A DNA stretch of 64,000 nucleotides from Microbulbifer sp. VAAF005 (GTDB lineage Bacteria; Pseudomonadota; Gammaproteobacteria; Pseudomonadales; Cellvibrionaceae): NCBI RefSeq assembly GCF_030012985.1, contig NZ_CP120233.1, forward strand, positions 3,328,501 to 3,392,500. The letters are read 5' to 3'. Both the position numbers and the translations under genes were made by a program. The notes below the pieces were generated by a model, which did not search any database, was not told the DNA's origin, and saw only the letters and a program-made list of their open reading frames with translations. Within the stretch, counting starts at the first letter, position 1. Every line of letters starts with the position of its first letter. This document shows, piece after piece, positions 52,395 through 62,076 of this stretch.

Positions 52395-52643
52395 TTTCTG
52401 CACCGCAGTTACCTCTTTGAGTAGTGTGAGTGACGCATTCCCGAATAACTTGTTTATTCAGGGTAGAGGTAATAGCCGTCATTGAGATGTATAGCGCGCC
52501 AATTTGTTAAAAGTGGCGACAGTGATATTGGAGGGAGAAGGCTAATTAAACGGACGGTTGTATTGAGGTTGGCGATTAACTACCCCCGCTGCGTTTTTTG
52601 ATGGTTTGCTACAGCGGGGTTAGTTACCTAATAAAGCTTGGAG

Positions 52644-53144
52644 TTAGCGTCTACCGCGATGGTGTCCACCGCGAACACGATAGTGGCCTCTATGGCCCCG
52701 GTAGCCGCGATAACCGCCGCGGTGATAACTTCTATAGCCTCGGTGATGGGCCCGGTAGCGGGCATGGGGCGACCGAGGGTAATAGAAACGGTTGTAGTAG
52801 GGCATTCCGCGATAGTAATAGCGAGCCCGGTAGCGAGGGTGGCCGCGGAATGATGCGGATCGGTAACTGGCGTAGCCACCGCGGTAATAATAGGTATTCA
52901 CCGGTGTGAAACCAACGGTTTGGTAAACCGGTGTCCTGTAGGAAGTTAAATAGACATTACTCGAAGCGTAATAGTTGGGCGTGGCATAGGGATAAGCGTA
53001 GGAGGAGGTGTAAGCGACTTGCCCTCCACTTGGGCCACCGTAACTGGTGTAGGTGGTGTAGTAACCATCGGTGGCACAGGCACCCAGGGCTAGGGCTGTG
53101 CACACCGTGGCGGTGAGAATCACCGTTTTTACAGCTCTATTCAT
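52644..53144 (-). CDS. Lipoprotein with Tyr/Arg/Gly-rich tail (166 aa)
   Basis: Lipobox in TVCTALALGACATDG (ATG 53144 chosen; the frame is open to 53198). After that the protein is nearly free of hydrophobic core: Tyr/Ser repeats (YYTTYTSYGGPSGGQVAYTS), then Tyr/Arg/His/Gly (YRARYYYRGMPYYNRFYYPR; later RGYRSYHRGGYRGYRGHRGH). Likely disordered, positively charged, on the membrane or outside. Could bind polysaccharide, DNA or humic material (speculation). Beside another lipoprotein reading the same way. Confidence 0.7.
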   Translation of the reverse strand: MNRAVKTVILTATVCTALALGACATDGYYTTYTSYGGPSGGQVAYTSSYAYPYATPNYYASSNVYLTSYRTPVYQTVGFTPVNTYYYRGGYASYRSASFRGHPRYRARYYYRGMPYYNRFYYPRSPHARYRAHHRGYRSYHRGGYRGYRGHRGHYRVRGGHHRGRR

Positions 53145-53239
53145 AGTGCTTTCTCCGGTAAGTGGAATTTCCCCCCGGAGAGGCCCGGCAGGGGCCAAGC
53201 CCCTAGGCGCGCCAACTAGGCGAGCACAGAATCTCAGAC

Positions 53240-53572
53240 TTAGTAAGGTCTTGCGCGCGGCGGTGGATCGACAATTTGATACTGGGTATTTACAACCGCA
53301 GGCGGTCTCAGGCGATAAAAGTTGCCGTCCCAGTAGAAGTTACAGTGCTGCATATTGTGACAGGTGCCATCCGGGTGGCAGTGGGCATAGCGGCCACGCA
53401 GGTTGTAATACGTCTTGTTGTAATAAGGGCTGTATCCGTAATAACTGGCGGAACAATCGTTGCCTCCGCAGGGATAGCCGGATGTTCCATTACAGGCCGA
53501 TAGAGCCAGTCCTGCTGCGATGGCGAGCGCACAACCTGAGCCTCGCAGCAATCTAGTGGGCAGCGGTTTCAT
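53240..53572 (-). CDS. Cys-rich lipoprotein (110 aa)
   Basis: Signal with lipobox (ALAIAAGLALSACNG). The mature part has Cys in YPCGGNDC and AHCHPDGTCHNMQHCNFYWD, so possibly two disulfides or a metal site with the His. Rest is Tyr/Pro/Arg-rich (SASYYGYSPYYNKTYYNLRG; VDPPPRARPY). Same direction and style as the Tyr/Arg/Gly-rich lipoprotein downstream. Function unknown. Confidence 0.65.
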   Translation of the reverse strand: MKPLPTRLLRGSGCALAIAAGLALSACNGTSGYPCGGNDCSASYYGYSPYYNKTYYNLRGRYAHCHPDGTCHNMQHCNFYWDGNFYRLRPPAVVNTQYQIVDPPPRARPY

Positions 53573-53852
53573 CAAGACCTCCACACCTATTGGCGGGTAA
53601 CACTTCTACATTCAGCCTAGCATTTTTGGCGCGTGAATCATCACGGGGCAGAGTAAATGTTCTAGCAAAGCTGAATACCGAGGCAGGTCTGTATTGGTTG
53701 ATGGAAACTCTTCAGTTTCAATTTGATAGACCCACTTGTTCGGAGTCAAAAAAGGTAAGGTCGGCAGGCGGGTGAAACCACTAAAAATTCGCACATTGTG
53801 AGAAAAATGGTTCTCTCGCAATGCGCGAATCAAGCCATGAAGTTTTTTTAAC

Positions 53853-55403
53853 CTAGTGACTGCTGGGCAGAAGGTTGGGGTTTATTGACTCTAAGTAGGC
53901 GCCGCTGCTCAGCAACTGCTTTGCCTCTTCAATATCCGGGGCAAAGTAGCGGTCCTTGTCATAGAAAGGTACTCGGGCGCGAAGTTTTGCCTTGGCGGCC
54001 TCCAGTTTTTCCGTGGATTTTAACGGCGCGCGGAAATCCAGTCCCTGACAGGCAGCGAGTAGCTCCACCGCCAGGATGCCACAGGTATTGTCGGCCATAT
54101 CCCGCAGGCGACGGCCAGCAAAGGTGGCCATGGATACATGGTCTTCCTGGTTGGCGGAGGTGGGCAGTGAGTCCACGCAGGCTGGGTGCGCCATGGATTT
54201 GTTCTCACTGGCAAGCGCCGCTGAGGTGACCTGGGCGATCATAAAGCCGGAGTTCACCCCGCCATTTTCCACCAGGAAAGGAGGCAGGCCCGATAGGTTG
54301 CTGTCTATCAACAGGGCCATGCGACGCTCGGATAGGGAGCCGATTTCTGCCAATGCCAGCGCCAGGTTGTCGGCGACCATAGCAACAGGCTCCGCGTGGA
54401 AGTTACCGCCGGAAATAATGTCGGAGTTATCCGGATTTTCCTCGTCGGTAAATACCAGCGGGTTATCAGAAACACCATTTGCCTCGGCCAACAATACTTC
54501 GGCAGCGAAGCGCATCTGCTGCAGACAGGCACCCATTACCTGGGGCTGACAGCGCAGGGAGTAGGGGTCCTGCACTTTTTCACAGAACTGGTGGGAATCA
54601 CCGATCTGGCTGGTCTCACCGAGCAGGTCCCGATAAATTGCCGCTACGTCGCGCTGAGCCTGTTGGCCGCGGGCGTTGTGAATACGATCATCGAAGGGGC
54701 GGCGTGAGCCCTTGGCGGCTTCCAGAGTAATAGCACCGGTTACCAGGGCGCCGGCGAACAAGTCTTCACTGGCGAACAGGCCGAGCAGGGCAAAGGCGGT
54801 AGAAGCCTGGGTGCCGTTTAGCAGGGCGAGGCCTTCTTTGGGGGCCAGGGTGATGGGCTCAAGCCCCGCGGCTTTGAGGCCTTCGTGAGCACTCTTGCGC
54901 TCGCCCTTGATAAATACTTCCCCTTCACCGAGAAGTACCACGCTCATATGAGCCAGGGGCGCCAAATCGCCAGAAGCGCCGACAGAACCTTTCTCAGGGA
55001 TAGCGGGGTAGACACTGGCATTGACCAGTTGCATTAAAGCTTCGATAACCTGTGGGCGCACACCGGAGAAGCCGCGCGCGAGCGAATTGATTTTCAACAC
55101 CATCAGCAGACGCACGGTGGCTTCACTCATAAAATTGCCGGTACCGGCGGCATGGCTCAGTACAATAGCGCGCTGCAGGTTTTCCAGGTCGTGCTTTTCA
55201 ATGCGGGTGTTGGCCAATAAACCAAAACCGGTATTAATTCCGTAAACTGTGCGCCCCTCGGTAATAACCTGGGCAACAGTGTGGGCAGAGGCTTCAATAG
55301 CGGGGTAGGCGCTTTTCGCCAGGGACAGCTGCACCGACTCGCGGGCTACGCGGCGCAGTTGCGCAAGGCTCAATTGACCGGGATCGATTTCCAATTGATA
55401 CAT
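53853..55403 (-). CDS. hutH: Histidine ammonia-lyase
   Basis: First step of histidine degradation, histidine to urocanate and ammonia; 516 aa. The MIO cofactor forms from Ala-Ser-Gly in [16 protein letters not shown]. Also [20 protein letters not shown] and [18 protein letters not shown] 55403 ([12 protein letters not shown]); the longer open frame upstream runs into the MITE and is not real. Downstream of hutU in the same operon. Confidence 0.98.
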   Translation of the reverse strand: MYQLEIDPGQLSLAQLRRVARESVQLSLAKSAYPAIEASAHTVAQVITEGRTVYGINTGFGLLANTRIEKHDLENLQRAIVLSHAAGTGNFMSEATVRLLMVLKINSLARGFSGVRPQVIEALMQLVNASVYPAIPEKGSVGASGDLAPLAHMSVVLLGEGEVFIKGERKSAHEGLKAAGLEPITLAPKEGLALLNGTQASTAFALLGLFASEDLFAGALVTGAITLEAAKGSRRPFDDRIHNARGQQAQRDVAAIYRDLLGETSQIGDSHQFCEKVQDPYSLRCQPQVMGACLQQMRFAAEVLLAEANGVSDNPLVFTDEENPDNSDIISGGNFHAEPVAMVADNLALALAEIGSLSERRMALLIDSNLSGLPPFLVENGGVNSGFMIAQVTSAALASENKSMAHPACVDSLPTSANQEDHVSMATFAGRRLRDMADNTCGILAVELLAACQGLDFRAPLKSTEKLEAAKAKLRARVPFYDKDRYFAPDIEEAKQLLSSGAYLESINPNLLPSSH

Positions 55404-55436
55404 AAATTCATTCACCAAAAAATATTTACTGCTTAG

Positions 55437-55587
55437 CAGGCTGTTGAAAAACAGCCTGCGCGGGCGGTGCGAAAGCGCCTGCCGCAAAATCAAGCACTGC
55501 AATTGCTTGATTTGAGTGCCCATCTTTGTGGACATGTGCCGTAAAGATGGCTTGAAAAAGTCGCTTGTTGGCTTTTTCAACACCCTG
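55437..55587. mobile_element. MITE-like element between hutU and hutH (151 bp)
   Basis: Ends CAGGCTGTTGAAAAAC and, inverted at the right, CAGGGTGTTGAAAAAG: imperfect terminal repeats. Both sides carry TTAG (55433-55436 and 55588-55591), a four-base target duplication of the YTAR type used by IS5-group elements. No transposase inside. Long internal dyads. Sequence of the CAGGnTGTTGAAAAA type is common at IS ends in gammaproteobacteria. Confidence 0.7.
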
Positions 55588-55670
55588 TTAGGCGCCGGCG
55601 GCGCAGCCCGATAAAAATTATTCGGGCTGTAAAAGATTTCCGCCGGCGGTATTTTTATTGCGGTAAAAAA

Positions 55671-57347
55671 TCAGTCGTTCAGCATGGGCAGGTCCAAGCC
55701 CTGATCTTTTGCACATTTTTTTGCGATCTCGTAACCGGCATCGGCGTGGCGCATTACGCCGGTGGCGGGATCATTCCAGAGAACCCGTTCGATACGTTTG
55801 CGCGCAGCTTCGGTGCCGTCACAGACAATGACCACACCAGAGTGCTGGGAGAAGCCCATGCCTACGCCACCACCGTGATGCAGGGATACCCAGGTAGCGC
55901 CGGAGGCAGTGTTCAGCAGAGCATTCATCAGCGGCCAGTCGGAGACAGCGTCGGAACCATCTATCATGGCTTCAGTTTCGCGGTTGGGGCTGGCTACAGA
56001 GCCGCTGTCGAGGTGGTCGCGGCCGATCACTACCGGTGCTTCCAATTCACCGTTGGCTACCATTTCGTTAAATGCCAGTGCCAGACGCGCGCGATCTTTC
56101 AGGCCCACCCAGCAGATACGTGCGGGCAGTCCCTGGAAGTGAATCCGCTCGCGGGCCATATCGAGCCAGTTGTGCAGCTGCGGATTGTCGGGAATCAGTT
56201 CCTTAACCTTGGCATCGGTCTTGTAGATATCTTCCGGGTTGCCGGACAGGGCCGCCCAGCGGAAAGGACCGACACCTTCGCAGAACAGAGGGCGAATATA
56301 AGCGGGTACAAAACCGGGGAAATCGAAGGCATTTTCTACACCTTCCTCGAGAGCCATCTGACGAATATTGTTGCCGTAGTCGAGGGTTGCGGCTCCGCGC
56401 TTTTGCAGCTCCAGCATGGCTTCAACCTGAACCGCCATAGACTGTTTGGCTGCCTTTACTACTGCGGCTTCATCTTTCTTGCGCATCTCCGCTGCGTATT
56501 CCATGGTCCAGCCCTGGGGCAGGTAGCCATTTAAAGGATCGTGAGCGGAAGTCTGGTCGGTAACCGAATCTGGCAGAATATTGCGTTTTACAATTTCCGG
56601 GAAAATATCTGCTGCGTTGCCCAGTAGGCCAACGGAAATGGCTTCGCCTTTTTCCATTGCGGCTTCAATCATTTGCAGGGCTTCGTCGAGGCTGGTGGCT
56701 TTTTTGTCTACATAGCCAGTGCGCAGACGGAAATCGATACGGGTTTCGTCGCACTCTACTGCGATCATGCTGAAACCAGCCATCGTCGCCGCCAGTGGCT
56801 GAGCGCCACCCATGCCGCCGAGGCCACCGGTAAGAATCCATTTGCCTTTCGCTTCGCCATTAAAATGTTTGCGTGCGACGGCGGCAAAGGTTTCATAGGT
56901 GCCCTGGACGATGCCTTGGGAGCCGATATAAATCCAAGAGCCGGCAGTCATCTGGCCGTACATGGCCAGGCCTTTTTTATCCAGCTCGTTAAAGTGTTCC
57001 CAGTTGGCCCAGTGGGGTACCAGGTTGGAGTTGGCAATTAATACCCGGGGTGCATCGGCGTGGGTTTTAAAGACTCCGACAGGCTTGCCGGACTGCACCA
57101 GCAGGGTTTCGTCGTCTTCCAGGCGCTTCAGCACTTCGACAATCTTGTCGTAGCACTCCCAATCCCGCGCGGCGCGGCCGATACCACCGTACACCACCAG
57201 GTCCTCCGGGCGTTCAGCTACCTCGGCGTCCAGGTTGTTCATCAACATGCGCAGGGGAGCTTCGGTGAGCCAGCTTTTGGCATTGAGCTCACTGCCGCGA
57301 GGCGCGCGGATTTTGCGGCTGGGATCGTGGCGTTTGTCGGTAGACAT
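55671..57347 (-). CDS. hutU: Urocanate hydratase
   Basis: Urocanate to imidazolonepropionate, using NAD+ as electrophile; 558 aa. [18 protein letters not shown] is the NAD-binding region. Other family blocks: [80 protein letters not shown]. Start ATG 57347, GAGGAAG upstream. Between hutC and hutH. Confidence 0.98.
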   Translation of the reverse strand: MSTDKRHDPSRKIRAPRGSELNAKSWLTEAPLRMLMNNLDAEVAERPEDLVVYGGIGRAARDWECYDKIVEVLKRLEDDETLLVQSGKPVGVFKTHADAPRVLIANSNLVPHWANWEHFNELDKKGLAMYGQMTAGSWIYIGSQGIVQGTYETFAAVARKHFNGEAKGKWILTGGLGGMGGAQPLAATMAGFSMIAVECDETRIDFRLRTGYVDKKATSLDEALQMIEAAMEKGEAISVGLLGNAADIFPEIVKRNILPDSVTDQTSAHDPLNGYLPQGWTMEYAAEMRKKDEAAVVKAAKQSMAVQVEAMLELQKRGAATLDYGNNIRQMALEEGVENAFDFPGFVPAYIRPLFCEGVGPFRWAALSGNPEDIYKTDAKVKELIPDNPQLHNWLDMARERIHFQGLPARICWVGLKDRARLALAFNEMVANGELEAPVVIGRDHLDSGSVASPNRETEAMIDGSDAVSDWPLMNALLNTASGATWVSLHHGGGVGMGFSQHSGVVIVCDGTEAARKRIERVLWNDPATGVMRHADAGYEIAKKCAKDQGLDLPMLND

Positions 57348-57436
57348 AGCTTCCTCGTCAATTTTTCTCGTAAAAAAATTCACACGTCCCGGATTTGATT
57401 GTTTCTTTTCCCAGGGCGCGCGGGATAAATCAATAA

Positions 57437-58147
57437 CTAGAATCTCAGTTGTGCACCGAGGCGGTATCGATTGCCTGGGTGAACCAGGCGCGCGAAGCTC
57501 ACGGTGCCGGCACTGCATTTAGTGCGCCGCCAAACCTGGAGGCACGCATCTCCGGGGGCAATTTCCAGAGCGTGGGCGATAGCGGCTTCCGCAGCTATGG
57601 CCTCGACGGTTGTATCGGCCTCGGTCAGCGGTGCGACTTTGGAAAGATAGGCGTTGGGGGTGGTGTGGGCGAAGTCCTGGTCCAGGTAATCTGGAGCCAA
57701 GGCTGGGTTGGTAAACCGCTCTTCCCACTGCACCGGCAAGCCGTTGTCACAGTGCACAATAATGGAGTGAAACACTTTTGCCTGTTCGGGCACTTCCAAT
57801 GCCAGGGCTACATCGGCGCTGGCGACACAGGGCTGAGCTAACAGAATGCGGTTGCTGTAACTGTGCCCCCGGGCCGAGATCTCGTCGGCGATATTGCGCA
57901 CTTCCAACAGTGAGCTGGCGGGCACCGGCTCGGCGACAAAAGTACCCAGCCCCTGGGAGCGCATCAGAACGCGCTCATCGGTTAACTCGGTGAGTGCCCG
58001 CCTTGCGGTCATCCGGCTCACACTGAATTGCTGTGCCAGTTGGTTCTCCGAGGGCACCTGGGAGTGAATTGGCCACTCGCCAGACTCAATTTGTTGGCGG
58101 ATATGGCGCTTGATGGCCGCGTATCGGGGTTCACTTGCAGTATTCAT
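57437..58147 (-). CDS. hutC: Histidine utilization repressor HutC
   Basis: GntR-family repressor, HutC subfamily; 236 aa. Winged HTH ([40 protein letters not shown]) and UTRA effector domain ([20 protein letters not shown] ... [18 protein letters not shown] ... [20 protein letters not shown]). Urocanate is the known inducer in this group. ATG 58147 preferred to 58195. First gene of the hutC-U-H group and presumably autoregulated. Confidence 0.95.
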   Translation of the reverse strand: MNTASEPRYAAIKRHIRQQIESGEWPIHSQVPSENQLAQQFSVSRMTARRALTELTDERVLMRSQGLGTFVAEPVPASSLLEVRNIADEISARGHSYSNRILLAQPCVASADVALALEVPEQAKVFHSIIVHCDNGLPVQWEERFTNPALAPDYLDQDFAHTTPNAYLSKVAPLTEADTTVEAIAAEAAIAHALEIAPGDACLQVWRRTKCSAGTVSFARLVHPGNRYRLGAQLRF

Positions 58148-58172
58148 AGACTCAGGTACAGTGCTTTCGTGG

Positions 58173-58196
58173 CTTGTATATTGTTGTATATACAAG
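58173..58196. promoter_or_regulatory. HutC operator
   Basis: Perfect palindrome TTGTATATACAA at 58184-58195 with a flanking partial copy CTTGTATATTG at 58173-58183. This is the Hut box type (TTGTATAtACAA) and lies between divergent hutC and hutI, so it can control both groups. Confidence 0.8.
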
Positions 58197-58334
58197 AATA
58201 GTTACGGCTACTATGGTTTCCCTGCTGCGGGCTGTCAAGTCGAAGAGGGGAGCTGTATCCTGCCCGTTACTGGTTTGTCGGTCATCGGGCCGAGCATCTA
58301 TGGTTTAAAAGGAAAAGCGTGCCGCTAAAAGCTT

Positions 58335-59564
58335 ATGTCAGAACGCTGTGATTTGCTGATTACCAATTTGAATGCCGCCACAATGGACCCATCCATTGCC
58401 GGTGGTTACGGTGTTATCGAGGATGCTGCAATTGCGGTAACCAAAGGTCGGATCGTTTGGATTGGTCCCCGCCGGGATCTGCCCGAGTGCACCCCAGACC
58501 GCATTGTTGATGGCGAAGGTCAATGGGCAACTCCGGGCCTGATCGATTGCCACACGCATCTCGTATATGGAGGTCATCGCGCAGGGGAGTTTGCCCGTCG
58601 CCTGGGGGGAGAGAGTTACGAAGAAGTGGCTCGCTCTGGCGGGGGTATTATTTCTACGGTGCGGGCGACAAGGGGTGCCAGTGCCGAGAACCTGTATAAG
58701 TTGGCTGAGCCCCGTCTGCACGCCCTGATGGCCGAAGGCGTTACAACCGTGGAAATTAAATCCGGTTATGGCCTGGACCTGGATACTGAACTAAAGCAAT
58801 TGCGCACCGCGAGACGTTTGGCGCAACACAACTCAGTGGAAATAGTAACGACCTGTCTGGCAGCACACGCTCTGCCACCGGAATACGACGGTCGTGCCGA
58901 TGAATATATCGACCTTATTTGCGAGCAGATATTGCCCGCTGTAGCCCGCGAGCAGTTGGCTGATGCTGTGGATATGTTTTGCGAGACGATAGGCTTTACT
59001 GTCGACCAGTGCCAGAGAGTTATCGATGCAGCGAAAAAACTGGACCTGCCAGTAAAAGTGCACGCCGAGCAGTTGGCGCGTACAGGGGCTACTGAAATGG
59101 CGGCAAAGTCCGGGGCATTATCGGTAGATCATATTGAATATATCAGTGATGCCGATGTACTGGCGATGGCGGAAAGCGGCACCGTGGCAGTGCTTCTACC
59201 AGGAGCTTTCTACACTCTGCACGAAACCCAGGTTCCGCCTATTGAAAAGTTACGCGAGGCAGGAGTTTGTATGGCATTGGCAACAGACCTTAATCCCGGG
59301 AGTTGTCCAATCGCTTCCCTGCGTTTGATGATGAACATGGGTTGTCAGCTGTTTGGCTTAACTCCGGCAGAAGCTCTCGCAGGTGTTACCCGTGCAGCCG
59401 CTCGGGCATTGGGTTTGTGCTGTTCTCGCGGTGTACTGCGCGAGGGGCTGCGAGCAGATATTGTTCTTTGGCCGATGGATACCCCGGATCAGCTCGCTTA
59501 TGAAGTGGGTGCTCTAAAGCCTGCAAAAATTTTCTTGGGAGGTCGCGATGTTACAACTTGCTGA
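58335..59564 (+). CDS. hutI: Imidazolonepropionase
   Basis: Third step of the pathway, hydrolysis to formiminoglutamate; 409 aa amidohydrolase. Metal-binding HTHLVYGGHRAGEFA, His in VHAEQLARTGATE, and Asp in ATDLNPGSCPIASL. ATG 58335; ribosome site poor (AAAGGAAAAGCG is 20 bases away), so translation may be weak or start unusual. Overlaps hutG by 17 bases. Confidence 0.98.
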   Translation: MSERCDLLITNLNAATMDPSIAGGYGVIEDAAIAVTKGRIVWIGPRRDLPECTPDRIVDGEGQWATPGLIDCHTHLVYGGHRAGEFARRLGGESYEEVARSGGGIISTVRATRGASAENLYKLAEPRLHALMAEGVTTVEIKSGYGLDLDTELKQLRTARRLAQHNSVEIVTTCLAAHALPPEYDGRADEYIDLICEQILPAVAREQLADAVDMFCETIGFTVDQCQRVIDAAKKLDLPVKVHAEQLARTGATEMAAKSGALSVDHIEYISDADVLAMAESGTVAVLLPGAFYTLHETQVPPIEKLREAGVCMALATDLNPGSCPIASLRLMMNMGCQLFGLTPAEALAGVTRAAARALGLCCSRGVLREGLRADIVLWPMDTPDQLAYEVGALKPAKIFLGGRDVTTC

Positions 59565-60510
59565 TATGCAATTATGGAGCGGTCGCACTGATTCTGAGGA
59601 TGGGCGAGCGGGTGAGCGTTGGCACCAGCGGATTTCTCCTTTGCAGTTAGATGATGCTCCTGGCCTCACAATTCTAGGTTTTGCTTCAGATGAAGGGGTA
59701 CGCCGAAATAAAGGGCGAATCGGTGCAGCGAAAGGTCCGAGAATCCTGCGTCTGGCTATGGCTAACCTGCCGGCCACTTTCGATGCGCCCTTATACGATG
59801 CGGGTAACGTCAGAGTCGAACGGGAAGACTTGGAGTCTGCCCAATCGCTATTGGGTGCCCGTATCAATGAGTTGCTCGGTGCCGGTCACTTTCCTCTGGT
59901 ATTGGGAGGCGGCCATGAAATTGCTTTTGGCAGTTATCAGGGGATTGCCCGCTGGATGCGCGAGCATCACCGCGAGAGCAGTCTGGGTATTATCAATTTT
60001 GATGCGCATTTGGATTTACGCACACCTGCGCCAAAGGGGTCATCGGGTACGCCATTTTTCCAGATTGCAGAGCAGTGCAGGATAAATGGCCGCGAATTTA
60101 ATTATCTCTGTGTGGGTGCGGCGGATAACGCCAACACACCTGCTCTCTATCAGAGAGCTGATGAATTGGGTGCCCAGGTTATTCGGGACCGTGAAATCAT
60201 TAGTTGGAATCTGAATACAGTTCAGGCGCGAATCCGCGACTTTATCGAGAAGGTGGATTTTGTCTATCTGACGGTATGTCTGGATGTATTGCCGGCGGCA
60301 GTAATGCCAGCGGTGAGTGCCCCCTCTGGCAGGGGAGTTTCTATGGAGTTTTTGGAAGTCTTGCTGGATACCGTTTTGGAATCTAATAAAGTTTGTTTGG
60401 CGGATATCGCTGAATTTAATCCTTATTTCGATATTGAGGATCATGGTGCGCGTACCGCAGCCCGCTTAGGTTTTCAAATTGCAAATCGTGCGGCCAGAAA
60501 AATTCCCTGA
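59548..60510 (+). CDS. hutG: Formimidoylglutamase HutG with changed metal ligand
   Basis: Ureohydrolase fold enzyme hydrolysing formiminoglutamate to glutamate and formamide; 320 aa. Present: GGGHEIAFGSY, INFDAHLDLRTPA. The third motif, usually T-V/I-D-L-D-V-L-P in this group, reads TVCLDVLPAAVMPAVSAP, so the first Asp that bridges the two Mn is Cys. Start inside the hutI end. Rest of the fold is intact. Either a sequencing variant, an altered metal site or a weak enzyme. Confidence 0.9.
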   Translation: MLQLADMQLWSGRTDSEDGRAGERWHQRISPLQLDDAPGLTILGFASDEGVRRNKGRIGAAKGPRILRLAMANLPATFDAPLYDAGNVRVEREDLESAQSLLGARINELLGAGHFPLVLGGGHEIAFGSYQGIARWMREHHRESSLGIINFDAHLDLRTPAPKGSSGTPFFQIAEQCRINGREFNYLCVGAADNANTPALYQRADELGAQVIRDREIISWNLNTVQARIRDFIEKVDFVYLTVCLDVLPAAVMPAVSAPSGRGVSMEFLEVLLDTVLESNKVCLADIAEFNPYFDIEDHGARTAARLGFQIANRAARKIP

Positions 60511-60640
60511 GTATTTGTAATAACACAGCGCGGCCACTATGGCTTTGGAGGTCGCGTTAACTTCAGTATTAGAAACCACTATTTTAATCCTTATCCACAG
60601 CCGTAAGTGACTGGCAGAAAGCTCCGCTTTTGCAGTTGAT

Positions 60641-61540
60641 ATGATCAAAGATCTTGAAATTAATCACTTAAAAACCCTAGAAATACTATTCAGGGTTGAA
60701 AGTATCTCCCTTGCCGCAGAGCATCTGCAGGTTTCGCAGCAAGCTGTCAGTTTTCAGCTGAAGAAGATTAGAAAAATAGTTGGGGATGATCTATTTGTGC
60801 GTACTGGGCATGGGATGGCTCCCACCAGTTATGCAAAATTTATAGAGCCACAGATTCGACAGGTGCTGACGTTACTCAGTGAGATTCCCGCCCCGGGCTC
60901 TCTTGATTCAAGCCAGACTTCCCGGACCCTGGTGATCTCTGCAACAGATTACGCGCAAAAAGTGGTTGTTGCCGCGTTGATCCAAAGGGTCAGGCAATAT
61001 GCGCCGAAAGTGAAATTTATTGTCACTAATATTGAAAGCGTCTCGCTCACCCAGAAAATGCATCAGGGAGAAATTGACTTAGCTTTCACATCAGCGGGGT
61101 ATGTGCCTGATGGAATTAATACACAGGTGCTCTTTAATGAGCGTTATGTCTGTGTATCGGCTAATCCTATATATAGTTTAGATGAGTTGGTCCCTATTGA
61201 TCAGTTGATGCAATCTGATTTTGTGATTACATCGCCAGGAGTTGGAGGCTTGCGTGGTTCAGCCGATCGTTGGCTAGAGGGGCAAGATCTAAAAAGAGAG
61301 ATTGTTGTTTCGGCGCCCTCTTTTTATATAGCCCAGGAGTTCTTGAAAAGGACGGATGCCCTGGCCTTTATTCCCTCTAGGTTGATGCCTTGTGAGGGCT
61401 TGGTGGAAATTACCTTGGACAAGTATCCACCTGGCTACGAAGTTGTAGCCGCCTTTCATCCCCGAGTGGAAAATGATCCATTGGTAAGTTGGATTCTCAA
61501 TGATCTGCACCAACGGTTTTCTAAGTCAATGGCTTCCTGA
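60641..61540 (+). CDS. LysR-family transcription regulator
   Basis: 299 aa. N-terminal wHTH (LKTLEILFRVESISLAAEHL with VSQQAVSFQLKKIRKIVGDD). The PBP-like effector domain begins at about 90 (LVISATDYAQKVVVAALIQR) and contains VTNIESVSLTQKMHQGEIDL. No operator identified. It lies between hutG and ridA and may control one of these or the pathway (inference). Confidence 0.92.
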   Translation: MIKDLEINHLKTLEILFRVESISLAAEHLQVSQQAVSFQLKKIRKIVGDDLFVRTGHGMAPTSYAKFIEPQIRQVLTLLSEIPAPGSLDSSQTSRTLVISATDYAQKVVVAALIQRVRQYAPKVKFIVTNIESVSLTQKMHQGEIDLAFTSAGYVPDGINTQVLFNERYVCVSANPIYSLDELVPIDQLMQSDFVITSPGVGGLRGSADRWLEGQDLKREIVVSAPSFYIAQEFLKRTDALAFIPSRLMPCEGLVEITLDKYPPGYEVVAAFHPRVENDPLVSWILNDLHQRFSKSMAS

Positions 61541-61631
61541 TTGTATCCGTAACAAGCTTTACTCCATAGCTTTGGCAAAGCTGCCTTTCTACTATGATTT
61601 TTTCAAAAGCTAGAAAGCGTACAGGTCTGTT

Positions 61632-62033
61632 ATGAGTATTCTGAATATTAATCCTTCTTCACTTTATGATGGCAGTTCTTCCTGCCTATCCCACGCCCGA
61701 GTCGATACTAAAACAGGCTTGGTATTTGTATCGGGTCAGGTGGATTGGGATAGTAATTGTGAAGTTAAAAACATAGGGGTTGGTGCTCAGGCGGAAAGCG
61801 CCATGCAAAACTTATTGACAGTATTGGATGAGGCCGGATCGTCGGTAGAGAATCTTTTGCAGTTACGTATCTATGTGCGTGGAGAAGTTAGTGAGCATCT
61901 GGGGGAAATAGTCCCCGTGCTATCTAAATATTTGGGTACTACTCGCCCGGCAATCACGGGAGTGGGAGTCACATCCCTGGCGTCGCCAGAGACATTGATA
62001 GAAATTGAGGCAGTGGCTAAAACGCTGCTTTAA
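61632..62033 (+). CDS. RidA family enamine/imine deaminase-like protein
   Basis: 133 aa, YjgF/RidA fold. HARVDTKTGLVFVSGQVDWD and NLLTVLDEAGSSVENLLQLR with IYVRGEVSEH, ending PETLIEIEAVAKTLL. The RidA catalytic Arg is expected at the RPAITGVGV block (TTRPAITGVGVTSL). Close to but separate from the hut genes. RidA-type proteins detoxify reactive enamines from amino-acid breakdown. Confidence 0.9.
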   Translation: MSILNINPSSLYDGSSSCLSHARVDTKTGLVFVSGQVDWDSNCEVKNIGVGAQAESAMQNLLTVLDEAGSSVENLLQLRIYVRGEVSEHLGEIVPVLSKYLGTTRPAITGVGVTSLASPETLIEIEAVAKTLL

Positions 62034-62043
62034 GTACCTGAAT

Positions 62044-62072
62044 AAAAAAAGCCCCGCATTGCAGGGCTTTTA
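62044..62072. terminator. Bidirectional terminator between ridA and esterase genes
   Basis: AAAAAAAGCCC-CGCATTGCA-GGGCTTTT, located between two convergent genes. Works both ways. Confidence 0.9.
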
Positions 62073-62076
62073 AGTT

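Noticed and set aside
53590..53775. 61-codon rightward ORF between lipoprotein and hutH
   Set aside because: No ribosome site and no pattern. The 280-bp gap shows nothing else.
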